Assembly: GCF_037478005.1 (NCBI RefSeq)
Contig: NZ_CP144164.1
Coordinates: 3,968,001-4,032,000, forward strand
DNA from: Alteromonas sp. M12
Lineage (GTDB): Bacteria; Pseudomonadota; Gammaproteobacteria; Enterobacterales; Alteromonadaceae
Direction of reading: 5' to 3'
DNA length: 64,000 nucleotides
Position numbers and translations under genes: made by a program. The notes beneath the pieces were generated by a model. That model was not told the origin of the DNA, did not search any database, and saw only the letters and a program-made list of their open reading frames with translations. This document shows, in pieces, positions 24,641-33,361 of the stretch. Numbering within the stretch: the first letter of the stretch is position 1; every line of letters starts with the position of its first letter.

Positions 24641-25935
24641 GCAGCATGGCCTTTAGGCTATAGCATCAAACGGCAACCGCGGGGCTAAAGCACCCACCTA
24701 CAAAAGTGGGCTCTTCATCATTACTGGGGGCAACCTCAAATGTCAGGCACAAAAAAACAACATGTAGCATGGTCTTTAGGCCATGGCATCAAACGACAAC
24801 CGGGAGGCTAAAGCACCCGCCCACAAAAGTGGACTCTTCATCATTACTGGGGCAACCTCAAATGTCAGGCACAAAAAAAAACAACATGTAGCATGGTCTT
24901 TAGGCCATGGCATCAAACGACAACCGCGAGGCTAAAGCACCCGCCTACAAAAGTGGGCTCTTCATCATTACTGGGGGCAACCTCAAATTTCAGGCACAAA
25001 AAAACCAACTTGTAGCATGGTCTTTAGGCCATGGCATCAAACGACAACCGCGAGGCTAAAGCACCCACCTACAAAAGTGGGCTTATCAACAACAACCTGA
25101 CAACCTCAAATTTCAGGCACAAAAAAAACACCTGTAGCATGGTCTTTAGGCCATGGAAGGTCGCTGCGCGGGGTTAAAACACCCGCCTACAAGAGCCATT
25201 CTTCCCGTAGCATGGCCTTTAGGCCCATGGAAGGTCGCGCAACTGCGCGGGGCTAAAGCACCCACCTACAAAAGTGGGCTTATCAACAACAACGGGACGA
25301 CCTCAAATGTCAGGCTCAAAAAAAACAACATGTAGCATGGTCTTTAGGCCATGGCATCAAACGGCAACCGCGAGGCTAAAGCACCCACCTACAAAAGTGG
25401 GCTCTTCATCATTACTGGGGGCAACCTCAAATGTCAGGCACAAAAAAAAACAACATGTAGCATGGTCTTTAGGCCATGGCATCAAACGACAACCGGGAGG
25501 CTAAAGCACCCGCCCACAAAAGTGGACTCTTCATCATTACTGGGGCAACCTCAAATGTCAGGCACAAAAAAACCAACTTGTAGCATGGCCTTTAGGCCAT
25601 GGCATCAAACGACAACCGCGAGGCTAAAGCACCCGCCTACAAAAGTGGGCTCTTCATCATTACTGGGGGCAACCTCAAATTTCAGACACAAAAAGACCAA
25701 CTTGTAGCATGGCCTTTAGGCCATGGCCCCTATCAACCACCGCGGGGCTAAAGCACCCACCCACAAAAGTGGGCTCTTCATCATTACTGGGGGCAACCTC
25801 AAATTTCAGGCACAAAAAAACCAACTTGTAGCATGGCCTTTAGGCCATGGCATCAAACGGCAACCGCGGGGCTAAAGCACCCACCTACAAAAGTGGGCTT
25901 ATCAACAACAACGGGACGACCTCAAATTTCAGACA
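24641..25935. repeat. REP/BIME tandem array 2 (11 units)
   Basis: Units begin at 24641 (GCAG variant), 24764, 24888, 25012, 25134, 25207, 25332, 25457, 25580, 25704 and 25828. The usual period is 122-125 bp. Each unit holds the same two hairpins as array 1 with a different spacer (CATCAAACGACAACC) and a long tail ending in CTCAAATTTCAGGCAC plus an A-run and CCAACT. That tail is a near copy of sequence beside the tRNA-Leu terminator. The 25134 unit is 73 bp and of array-1 type, and the 25207 unit is an array-1/array-2 hybrid. Confidence 0.9.
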
Positions 25936-26198
25936 CAAAAAAACCAACTAAAAAGTTGGTTTAATGTTTGGTACCAGAGGGTAAGGCTGGAATCCTTAGC
26001 AACGCAGTTGCGCCCAGCCGCACGACACGCCAAGGATGGCATGGCTGGGTGAGCCACCATGGATGGGTTCAAATTGGGTTTTGTCTAGCGTTAATTCGAA
26101 GAGCTCACCTCACGAATAGTCCGGCGAGTTGAGATTAACTCAAATTTCAGACACAAAAAAACCAACTAAAAAGTTGGTTTAATGTTTGGTACCAGAGG
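25921..26198. repeat. 60-bp perfect direct repeat duplicating the tRNA-Leu 3' end and terminator
   Basis: 25921-25980 and 26139-26198 are identical over 60 bp. Each contains the terminator hairpin (CCAACT/AGTTGG) and the last 12 bases of tRNA-Leu (TGGTACCAGAGG on the plus strand). Between them are 158 bp with a GCCAAGGATGGC hairpin and a CCCAGCC...GGCTGGG pair but no gene. This could be a relic of tandem duplication or of an element that used the tRNA 3' end. Confidence 0.85.
26154..26180 (-). terminator. Rho-independent terminator of tRNA-Leu
   Basis: On the minus strand AACCAACT, a 4-nt loop and AGTTGGTT are followed by a run of seven T, 7 bases after the tRNA CCA end. An identical copy lies at 25942-25962. 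Confidence 0.85.
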
Positions 26199-26273
26199 CC
26201 GGACTTGAACCGGCACACCATTACTGGCGGCGGATTTTGAATCCGCTGCGTCTACCAATTCCGCCACTCTGGC
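26187..26273 (-). tRNA. tRNA-Leu (CAA)
   Basis: 87-nt tRNA on the minus strand. The acceptor stem GCCAGAG pairs with CTCTGGT, there is a long variable arm, the T-loop is GGTTCAAGTCC and the CCA end is encoded. The anticodon loop TTCAAAA gives anticodon CAA, reading UUG leucine codons. Position 1-72 is a G-U pair. It is followed by a terminator and then by REP array 2. Confidence 0.95.
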
Positions 26274-26449
26274 AACGTACGATTAATCTATTTGATTAAG
26301 CGTTTGGTATACTCGCTGTGCTAACGAGTGGCAGGCATTATATCTTCGCAATTTCTGCTTGCAAGTATTTTATGCAATGAACATCATCAAATGTCGATAA
26401 ATTAGGCATAATCGGACAAATGATGTGCTCATGAACTGAATTTTTACTG

Positions 26450-26794
26450 CTAAGCGTAAGTATCAACAGTTAACAAACTATCAGAACTGGATTTTTGTCC
26501 GCTAATTTGAGAAAGCGCGTTAAGAAATTGACTGCCTTTTTCCTCATCACTTAGCTTATCTGCCTGAGACTTATTGCTATCCAGAAATGATTTCAATTCC
26601 GCTTGCTGATCTTTAGATAAAGAACTCAACATGGATGTCACTTGCTCTTGCTGCTCAGATGATAAAGACGCCACTGATGACTCAAGACCTGGCGGCACTG
26701 CACCTTGTGGCGGTGGTGGCGGACGTCTTTGTTGAGTATCATCCATATTGATATCAGACATATTGATTGAACTGCTTTGACTATTAATTTGCAT
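26450..26794 (-). CDS. Small Gln/Ser-rich protein, predicted TCS target
   Basis: Hypothetical protein of 114 aa without a signal peptide. It has a Pro-rich stretch (RRPPPPPQGAVPPGLESS) near residue 25, then an acidic helical segment (LSSEQQEQVTSMLSSLSKDQ). The ATG is 6 bp after GGAG. It is second in a two-gene operon, 14 bp after the secreted Cys protein gene, and both lie behind a direct-repeat box shared with the YHYH operon. No family recognised. Confidence 0.7.
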   Translation of the reverse strand: MQINSQSSSINMSDINMDDTQQRRPPPPPQGAVPPGLESSVASLSSEQQEQVTSMLSSLSKDQQAELKSFLDSNKSQADKLSDEEKGSQFLNALSQISGQKSSSDSLLTVDTYA

Positions 26795-26808
26795 TGTTCG
26801 CTCCGGTA

Positions 26809-27072
26809 TTAGTTATTGTCTTCAGATCTGCGCTGTCCATGCCCTTCCGGCACAGCTACAAGTTCGTCTTGCATGATTTGGCAAGTAGCGGTAATAGTAT
26901 CACCACGGGGCGTACTGAAGCTCACTTCATCGCCTTCACTTTTTCCTTCACAAACTTCGATTGCTTCTTGCGGAGGCTTACCACCTCGCCCTTCTCTATC
27001 TGGCTTTGCTAGCGTTAATGGGCTGACTAAAACGGAACTCAAAATCAAAAGTGTCATCACTGATTTTTGCAT
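26809..27072 (-). CDS. Small exported two-Cys protein, predicted TCS target
   Basis: Protein of 87 aa with a signal peptide (ends near LTLAKP). The mature part has KPPQEAIEVCEGKSEGDEVS followed by FSTPRGDTITATCQ, in which the two Cys are likely disulfide-bonded. ATG 27072 follows GGAG at 8 nt; an in-frame TTG at 27078 is less likely. It is first in the operon with the 114-aa gene and divergent from the sensor kinase gene, with the box TGCACA-N5-TGCACA at 27147-27163 pointing towards it. No function assigned. Confidence 0.72.
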   Translation of the reverse strand: MQKSVMTLLILSSVLVSPLTLAKPDREGRGGKPPQEAIEVCEGKSEGDEVSFSTPRGDTITATCQIMQDELVAVPEGHGQRRSEDNN

Positions 27073-27144
27073 ATACAATTCTCCAAAATTAAAAGATGTA
27101 AACGGTTAAATTGACTATTTTCACTGGTTAAAGGTTAACAAATG

Positions 27145-27166
27145 AATGTGCAGAAAGTGTGCATTT
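27145..27166 (-). promoter_or_regulatory. Direct-repeat response-regulator box (minus strand)
   Basis: Reading the minus strand: TGCACA, CTTTC, TGCACA, TT, about 75 bp before the 87-aa gene. The same arrangement (TGCACA-N5-TGCACATT) occurs 57 bp before the YHYH gene. Two direct half-sites with an 11-bp repeat are typical of OmpR/PhoB-type regulators, so the neighbouring response regulator is the obvious candidate. Confidence 0.65.
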
Positions 27167-27236
27167 ACCGTGGAATAAAGCGCTACTTCAGCTTTTGTGA
27201 CTAGTGCAAGCCAAATTCACCCGATATACTTGCGCC

Positions 27237-28715
27237 ATGAAAATGACAACTAAACTATTTTTGATTTTATTGGGCCTTATCACCACTATGCTGGTGATTT
27301 CTTTAAGCCTTGCCCAGTGGAGCTTTAAACAAGGATTTCTGGAATTTGTTTCTGGTATCGAACAAAGCCGTCTTGAGAAAATAAGTAACGATGTACTGGC
27401 GCAATATGTATTGTCCAAGAACAGCTGGGAAGACGTTCAACGGATTGGTCTGGAAGACTTTATCAACAACAATAAACGTTTTAATTCTCCGCCAAAACAT
27501 CCGCCCATGAATAATAGAGGTGGTGGAGAGCGGCCAAGACATGCTCCGCCTCCCCACCAGCAACTGCTTGCCAATAGACCTAACGAGAAACCCAATCCAG
27601 GCGCGCCCTGGCGGGATAACACGTCCGGCCCTCCAACGGGGTTATTCGACGTAAATGGCGCGCTACTTTCAGGTGATGACCACTCAGATAATAGTCAGAA
27701 CTCGTTTAGCTATCCATTGTATATAGATAATATAAAAGTGGGCGAACTTAGAAGCTGGCCAAGCATTGAAGGTTCCTCTGAGTCAGCAAACCTATTTGCG
27801 CAAAAACAATTTTCTGCTTTTTTAATTATTGGACTCGTCTGTTTAATTTTGGCCGGCTTGCTGTCACTGTTGGTATCTCGTAAATTGTTGCAGCCCATCA
27901 AACTAATTATGCAAGGTGTTTCCCAACTTAGTAGCGGCAATTACGCTGTTAATCTCACCACAAATCGCAAAGATGAACTTGGCGAATTAATGGATAACGT
28001 TTCCTACTTAAGCCAAACCTTAAATAAAAACCGCTCTGCCAAAAATCGGCTTTTTGCGGATATTTCTCACGAATTGAGAACTCCGTTAACAGTGCTAACC
28101 GGTGAAATTGATTTATTAAAAGAAGGGGTTAGACCCTTTAACTTGAAAAATTTACTATCTCTGGAACAGGAAACTGAGCGTCTAAATCATCTGGTTGAAG
28201 ATTTGTACCAACTATCTCTATCGGATGTGGGAGCATTGAAGTACTCCATGGTTCAGACAAACTTATCCGAAACTGTTGAACGCTGCATTCAAAGTGTTAG
28301 CCAGCACGCAGGAGCAAAGTCGATAAAAATAACCGCCGACATTCAACACAATATTATGATGACCATGGATAATAGGCGAATTGAACAACTGTGCTTGAAC
28401 TTGCTAATGAATTCCATTGCATATACAGATACGCCTGGGCAGATAGATATAGCTTTATCGGTACAACAAGAGCACATTAGCTTACGCATCAACGACTCCA
28501 AACCATCAGTTAAACATAGCTATTGCGAGAAGCTATTTGAACCCATGTTTAGGGTAGATTCATCGCGCACCAGCAGAGAATCCGGTGCAGGACTGGGTCT
28601 TACAATTAGTAAAAATATTGCAGAAGCCCATCAGGGGCAAATTAAGGCATCACCATCTTCGCTAGGTGGCTTATGTATCGAAGTAATGTTTCCGTTACCA
28701 AGGGGTGAAAAGTGA
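27237..28715 (+). CDS. Sensor histidine kinase with Pro-rich periplasmic domain
   Basis: Membrane sensor kinase of 492 aa from ATG 27237 (an in-frame GTG at 27204 is less likely). Order: TM1 (about 5-27); a periplasmic region unusually rich in Pro, Arg and His (PPKHPPMNNRGGGERPR, APPPHQQ) up to about residue 180; TM2; HAMP; HisKA with His278 in ADISHELRTPL; HATPase_c with NLLMNSIAYTD (N box) and GAGLGLTISKNI (G2). BaeS-like subgroup. The Pro/His-rich sensor might bind metal or peptide, which is inference. It overlaps the response regulator gene by 4 bp (GTGA). Confidence 0.9.
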   Translation: MKMTTKLFLILLGLITTMLVISLSLAQWSFKQGFLEFVSGIEQSRLEKISNDVLAQYVLSKNSWEDVQRIGLEDFINNNKRFNSPPKHPPMNNRGGGERPRHAPPPHQQLLANRPNEKPNPGAPWRDNTSGPPTGLFDVNGALLSGDDHSDNSQNSFSYPLYIDNIKVGELRSWPSIEGSSESANLFAQKQFSAFLIIGLVCLILAGLLSLLVSRKLLQPIKLIMQGVSQLSSGNYAVNLTTNRKDELGELMDNVSYLSQTLNKNRSAKNRLFADISHELRTPLTVLTGEIDLLKEGVRPFNLKNLLSLEQETERLNHLVEDLYQLSLSDVGALKYSMVQTNLSETVERCIQSVSQHAGAKSIKITADIQHNIMMTMDNRRIEQLCLNLLMNSIAYTDTPGQIDIALSVQQEHISLRINDSKPSVKHSYCEKLFEPMFRVDSSRTSRESGAGLGLTISKNIAEAHQGQIKASPSSLGGLCIEVMFPLPRGEK

Positions 28716-29398
28716 ATCAACAAAAACATGTTCTGGTTGTTGAAGATGAGCCCAAGATCGCTCAAATCTTAGTTGAGTTTTTACAACTAGAAGATTTTCA
28801 GGCTACCGTTTTACACGATGGCAAAAACGTAATCGAGTTTGTCAAAAAACACTCCCCTGACTTCGTTATTCTGGATGTCATGTTGCCGTTTAAAGATGGT
28901 TACACTCTATGTAAAGAAATTCGTCAATTTTCCACGGTTCCGATTCTGATGTTAACCGCCAGAGTAGATGAAATAGATAGAATAATGGGCTTAGGAATTG
29001 GAGCCGATGATTATGTTTGCAAACCTTTTTCCGCCCGAGAAGTGGTAGCAAGAGTACAAGCCATATTGCGTCGATTTGAACAACAATCGATTTCCTTAGA
29101 CAATGTAGTTACCTATAAAAATATTCAACTGGATTTAGCTCGTCACCAGACCACAGTAGCGGATGTTCACGTTGAATTAACCCCGGTGGAATTTAGGTTA
29201 TTACTGGCCTTAGTTAAGCGTCCTGGCGTGGTATTTTCACGCGACCAACTAATGAATACCTGTTATGAGGATGAGCGAATTGTTAGCTCACGTACTATTG
29301 ATAGTCACATGAAAAATCTAAGAGCTAAATTACAAATAGGTCAATCCGCAAATCCCCTGCTACATTCAATTTATGGCGTTGGTTATAAAATCGAATAA
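28712..29398 (+). CDS. OmpR-family response regulator
   Basis: Response regulator of 228 aa. The receiver domain has an acidic pair in VVEDEP, phospho-acceptor Asp55 (FVILDVMLP) and Lys in the VCKPF motif. The C-terminal winged helix has LTPVEFRLLLALVKRPG and SSRTIDSHMKNLRAKL. It starts at GTG within the end of the kinase gene, with AGGGG as ribosome site. It resembles BaeR. Its likely sites are the TGCACA-N5-TGCACA boxes at 27147-27163 and 29455-29471, which flank the kinase/regulator pair on both sides. Confidence 0.92.
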   Translation: MNQQKHVLVVEDEPKIAQILVEFLQLEDFQATVLHDGKNVIEFVKKHSPDFVILDVMLPFKDGYTLCKEIRQFSTVPILMLTARVDEIDRIMGLGIGADDYVCKPFSAREVVARVQAILRRFEQQSISLDNVVTYKNIQLDLARHQTTVADVHVELTPVEFRLLLALVKRPGVVFSRDQLMNTCYEDERIVSSRTIDSHMKNLRAKLQIGQSANPLLHSIYGVGYKIE

Positions 29399-29454
29399 AT
29401 ACGGGCAGCGAATCTTCCAAGGGCTTTAAATTTCAATCAAAAACACACTTTATT

Positions 29455-29474
29455 TGCACAGTCTCTGCACATTT
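29455..29474 (+). promoter_or_regulatory. Direct-repeat response-regulator box (plus strand)
   Basis: TGCACA (29455-29460), GTCTC, TGCACA (29466-29471), TTT, 57 bp before the YHYH lipoprotein start. It matches the box upstream of the divergent small-protein operon in half-site, spacing and orientation relative to the target gene. Confidence 0.65.
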
Positions 29475-29527
29475 CGTCGCTATGCTTTCGCTCATTCAAA
29501 TATTGAGTACAAAGTAGAGGCTCTAGA

Positions 29528-30520
29528 ATGCAAAAAAAATCATGTTTTGCTCTATCATTGATAATTAGCAGCGTATTGTTATACGGATGTAATGGCAGCC
29601 AAACAGATGATGTCACTGTTGATGATGGAAGTAGCAGTGACGACAGTTCGCTGACAACCCAATCTACTTTCGACCCAGATGTGTTTCACGATGGTGCGCT
29701 ACTTGAAACCCCTACCATTGAAAACTGCACTTTATCAGGTGGAACCTCAACGACTTGCTACCGGATCACTATCGCTGGCGAGCCTGTCACAACGGACATC
29801 GGTCCCTTTTGTCCTCCTACTATTTATTCCGATGCCAGTGAAGGAGGAATCTGGTTTGACGGTTCAGGGGAAGTGTATGATATTGATGGCGAATTTATTC
29901 TCAATCTTGCCAATCTCTACGGCGCCGATTGGCAACTTTATGATCCTGAAACAGGCAACGTCAATGTAACCAATACGCAAGCTTCTTGCGAAGGTGCGGC
30001 CCGCCCGAATGTTGCAGAAGAATACCAAAATCACTGTGTCGAATGCTCACTCACTTACTTTGGTGGTGCAGTGTCTCAAACCTTTTTAATCCCCGTTGAA
30101 CCCGTTGCAATGAGCAATCCCGACAGTATCAACAATAACGATTTGGGAATAACAGTTAACGGCGTGGTGTTAGCTCCTCCTGCTCCTGTTGACGCTATTC
30201 TTGCAGCCAATACCATCGCTGCGTTTGATGATTGTGGTGGACACATCAATCCGTTTGAAGGCTACCACTATCATGCTTCAACTGGTTGCACAGAATCGGT
30301 ATTTCAAGACGACAATCACGCCAGTTTATTAGGTTATGCCATCGACGGATACGGTATTTATGGAATGCTAAATATGTCTGGCGAAGAAGATTACGACTTG
30401 GACGAATGTCGTGGTCATAGTGATGACACTAGAGGCTATCACTACCATTCGGCGAGCGCTGGAGAAAATATGTTTATCGGTTGTTTCAAAGGTGAACAAG
30501 GGTACTTGGTTAGCGAGTAA
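29528..30520 (+). CDS. YHYH-domain lipoprotein
   Basis: Lipoprotein of 330 aa: LLYGC (Cys21) is a good lipobox, followed by an Asp/Ser-rich linker (about residues 24-45). The YHYH domain is clear, with GGHINPFEGYHYHASTGC and later DDTRGYHYHSASAGENMFIG, i.e. two copies of the GYHYH motif. There are several Cys likely in disulfides. YHYH proteins are of unknown function; paired His motifs suggest metal binding, which is inference. It follows a box shared with the small-protein operon and precedes a 102-aa His-rich protein gene by 15 bp. Confidence 0.85.
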   Translation: MQKKSCFALSLIISSVLLYGCNGSQTDDVTVDDGSSSDDSSLTTQSTFDPDVFHDGALLETPTIENCTLSGGTSTTCYRITIAGEPVTTDIGPFCPPTIYSDASEGGIWFDGSGEVYDIDGEFILNLANLYGADWQLYDPETGNVNVTNTQASCEGAARPNVAEEYQNHCVECSLTYFGGAVSQTFLIPVEPVAMSNPDSINNNDLGITVNGVVLAPPAPVDAILAANTIAAFDDCGGHINPFEGYHYHASTGCTESVFQDDNHASLLGYAIDGYGIYGMLNMSGEEDYDLDECRGHSDDTRGYHYHSASAGENMFIGCFKGEQGYLVSE

Positions 30521-30535
30521 TTATTTAAGGATAAA

Positions 30536-30844
30536 ATGATGAAAAAATATGTATTGATAGTTGGATTAGTTGCTTTTAACAGTGTTGCTCATCAAGGGCA
30601 CATTGACGATACAGCATTACAAGCATGCGCTGAGAAGGCTATAGCAACCCCTTGTGGATACGTGTCAGCCAACCTACAACTACACAAAGGCAGCTGCCAA
30701 CAATTTAATCAAAATCTTATTTGTGTGCGGAATAAACCCCTTGAGACAGTGACGGACGAGAAACTGGCTAAGCTCAGAGCCGAGGGTGAAGTTGCCATAT
30801 CGACTTGGTTGTCGAAACGACATGCCTCCCATAAAGGACACTAG
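30536..30844 (+). CDS. Small exported His/Cys-containing protein
   Basis: Protein of 102 aa with a short signal peptide (ends near NSVAHQ). The mature protein begins HQGHIDD and ends KRHASHKGH, so His clusters lie at both ends. Four Cys (ALQAC, TPCGY, GSCQQ, LICVRN) could form two disulfides. It is cotranscribed with the YHYH gene (15 bp gap, AAGGA ribosome site). Metal binding in the periplasm is a fair guess; no family recognised. Confidence 0.7.
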   Translation: MMKKYVLIVGLVAFNSVAHQGHIDDTALQACAEKAIATPCGYVSANLQLHKGSCQQFNQNLICVRNKPLETVTDEKLAKLRAEGEVAISTWLSKRHASHKGH

Positions 30845-30912
30845 TAGGTTAATTTAAGTCGGTTTAATTAAGCAGCAAGCAGTCTCTAATTAAAAATCGC
30901 AAACGAAGATCT

Positions 30913-31563
30913 TTATTGCTCACTGAAGTCATACACTTTAGGTAAATAAAAATCTTCGCCTGCTTTGTGTTTTTTCTGCATTACGTCAAAAAATGCTCTG
31001 ATTGAAATCCCGTGGACTTTGACAACATTCAGCTTGTGTTGCAAATCATCAATGAAATCTTCACTAATATTATGCGCGTATTTAATTAACTCCAAATCAG
31101 CCTCGTCCCCCACATCAAAGTAGCTTTGTATAAAAGTATGCAACTGAGCAATGCGAAACAACACTTTCATTGAACTTGGGATCCAGCGCTTAAATTCCAT
31201 ATCTGGATGATTAATTAAACCTCTATCAACTTCTTGGTTTTTCATCCAAGGAATGCAATGAATTTCAAACCCTCGATGGGTAAACACCTTGTAAATAGAC
31301 AACCTAGGAGCTCGCGTAAATTCGACTGAGCCAAGCTGGCCGGCCTTACCATCAAGGGTTTTGGGATTCCAATTAGCCTGATTTAATAATCCATCAAGAG
31401 AGTTCTCAAAGCCATAACGAAACATTCCTTCGGCTAGGCCTAAGGAAGTCGAAACTGCATGGTAAAACGGTGGAACATTATTAAAAGTGATTTTTTGTTT
31501 AAGACGATTAATGTCTCGCAAGACTAAATCATGACGTTTATTGCTAGTAGGATCAGGGGGCAT
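30913..31563 (-). CDS. Conserved-looking hypothetical protein
   Basis: Soluble protein of 216 aa without signal peptide or membrane segment. It is mixed basic and aromatic, with RWIPSSMKVLFRIAQLHTFIQ in the middle and VKVHGISIRAFFDVMQKKHK near the end. No family recognised. It lies 93 bp downstream of the KDG kinase gene on the same strand, so cotranscription is possible. Codon use looks like that of its neighbours. Confidence 0.6.
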   Translation of the reverse strand: MPPDPTSNKRHDLVLRDINRLKQKITFNNVPPFYHAVSTSLGLAEGMFRYGFENSLDGLLNQANWNPKTLDGKAGQLGSVEFTRAPRLSIYKVFTHRGFEIHCIPWMKNQEVDRGLINHPDMEFKRWIPSSMKVLFRIAQLHTFIQSYFDVGDEADLELIKYAHNISEDFIDDLQHKLNVVKVHGISIRAFFDVMQKKHKAGEDFYLPKVYDFSEQ

Positions 31564-31656
31564 TTTTGCTAGGGCATTTAACCAAATTCATAATAACTAA
31601 TAGTGTACTTGGATAAGGCTAAATGCAACCTATAAACCTAAGTCTAGCAAAGTCTT

Positions 31657-32625
31657 TTACGCTGCTTTGTAACCTTTCCAGAAGTTCTTAAATTTTTCTT
31701 GGGGCATAATCGCGCCGCGATGATTAGTGACCTCTTTGGCAACTGCAGCCGCTTTTTCGATGGCGCTTTTCATATCTAAGCCTAGGATTCTTGCTCCCAG
31801 GTAAACACCAGCAAAAGCATCGCCAGCAGAAGTGGTATCGATAACGGCGGGATTAGGGGCAACTTGCACTTCACAACATGCATCTGAGGTATAGCCGAAA
31901 ACACTCTTCGAGCCATCTTTAATAATCAGTTCATCAAAGCCACAACTATTTAAAAATTTGACAATTTGTTGCCGTTGTCGCAACCCAAATAGTTCGAAGT
32001 CTTCCATTCCCGGCAATAAAATATTGGCTACCTGAAAACCCTGACCTATGGCATTTTGGGCGACTTTTTCGTTTTCCCATAAAGCGGGGCGATAATTTGG
32101 ATCGAATGCAATATTGACACCTTTATTACGCAAACGACAAAGCATATGCAGTAACTGAGCACGATCATTGTCATTTAAGATAGCTAAGGTGATACCGGAA
32201 AAAAAGATTAATTGGCAATCTTGAAGGGCTTGTTCGGCATTTTTTGACAAGTTCTGCATTAACAATTTAGCCGCAGAGTCGTTGCGCCAATATAAAAAAG
32301 AACGCTCACCTTGATCATCTGTTTGCACCATGTAAGCACCCATAATACGCTTTTCATCTACTTCGATAAAACGATTATCTAAGCCTTCTAATTGCAACAT
32401 ATCGAGCAGTTGTGTGCTTACAGTATCGCTGCCAATGCAACTCATAAAATTAACATTTAATTGCTCAAAAGCACGTTTCATATAAACACTGCTATTGAAA
32501 GTATCCCCAGCGAAGCCCTTATGAAACTTGTCATCTCCGTATTGACTTAGCTCCATCATACATTCCCCAATCATGACAATAGGTTTTGAAGAATATATCT
32601 GCGAATTATCACTTTGTTGCACCAT
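31657..32625 (-). CDS. kdgK: 2-keto-3-deoxygluconate kinase (PfkB family)
   Basis: Sugar kinase of 322 aa that phosphorylates 2-dehydro-3-deoxy-D-gluconate to KDPG in uronate, pectin and alginate breakdown. PfkB signatures: KGFAGDTFNSSVYMKR near the N terminus (GD with sugar-binding residues), YWRNDSAAKLL, and the C-terminal anion hole with catalytic Asp269 in DTTSAGDAFAGVYLG. KDG specificity is inferred from overall similarity (MIGECMMELS start, ERSFLYWRND). It is divergent from an FCD-type GntR regulator gene; a TGGTCATACCA palindrome lies 144 bp upstream. Confidence 0.85.
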   Translation of the reverse strand: MVQQSDNSQIYSSKPIVMIGECMMELSQYGDDKFHKGFAGDTFNSSVYMKRAFEQLNVNFMSCIGSDTVSTQLLDMLQLEGLDNRFIEVDEKRIMGAYMVQTDDQGERSFLYWRNDSAAKLLMQNLSKNAEQALQDCQLIFFSGITLAILNDNDRAQLLHMLCRLRNKGVNIAFDPNYRPALWENEKVAQNAIGQGFQVANILLPGMEDFELFGLRQRQQIVKFLNSCGFDELIIKDGSKSVFGYTSDACCEVQVAPNPAVIDTTSAGDAFAGVYLGARILGLDMKSAIEKAAAVAKEVTNHRGAIMPQEKFKNFWKGYKAA

Positions 32626-32768
32626 TATTTAGCTCACTTGTTTGTAAAACCACACCTAGATCATGAAGATCTGCTAATTATGTCCAGTTTCTGTCGATTC
32701 GTATTGAATAAAAACCGCCAACAACAAACTAACCAAAACAGAATGATAGCATTACCAATTACAAATAT

Positions 32769-32779
32769 TGGTCATACCA
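32769..32779. promoter_or_regulatory. GntR/FCD-type operator candidate
   Basis: TGGTCATACCA, of the form TGGT-N3-ACCA used by many FadR/UxuR/PdhR-type GntR regulators, lies between kdgK and the GntR gene. The rest of 32626-33361 is AT-rich, with one 8-bp perfect palindrome (AGGCCACC / GGTGGCCT at 32866-32883). No gene was seen there. Confidence 0.4.
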
Positions 32780-33361
32780 CAAATATTATGATTACAATAT
32801 TATGATTACAAATTAATGTCGATGGGTTTGAAATATAAAGATTTAAAATGAGAGAGAGGGAAATTAGGCCACCGAGGTGGCCTCCGCAGGGTACGCGGGC
32901 ATGAGTAAGTTACCTGAACAAACCGCATTGTCAACCAAAACATAAAAAAGGTATAACCAAAAATACCAAATCCAAATAAAACAACTAAATCAAATGGTCA
33001 GGTATTTGTTTACGAAATCTAGGCTTGTTGAAATCATTATTGCTGAGAATTATTATTGCTAAATAAAATTGAACACTTAACAAGATTCGTAAACAGATTA
33101 AGGTGTAGACTAGTACAAAATAAAAAGTATTTAGCCACTTAAAATTGTATTAAATCAATTGCTCTGCACGGTAAGATCCTTAACTTAATCTTGCTTACCA
33201 ATGTATTTCTCAGTTGCTTGCTCAACTTAGTACAGTTAGCACGTTGGGCTATACAAATTGGCATTGCAGTTAAGTACGCGTACAATTTGCATTATTATAG
33301 ATGCAGACTCTGGCTAATTGTTCTTTGCTGTATAAATTTTGTTTCAGGAAAAATTTAGAAA

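Noticed and set aside
24706..25707. Open frames of 60-118 codons in REP array 2
   Set aside because: Same cause as in array 1; the products repeat the array unit.
25040..25800. CATTACTGG-GGC in array-2 tails resembling the tRNA-Leu variable arm
   Set aside because: About a dozen matching bases in a different order relative to the terminator flank; chance cannot be excluded.
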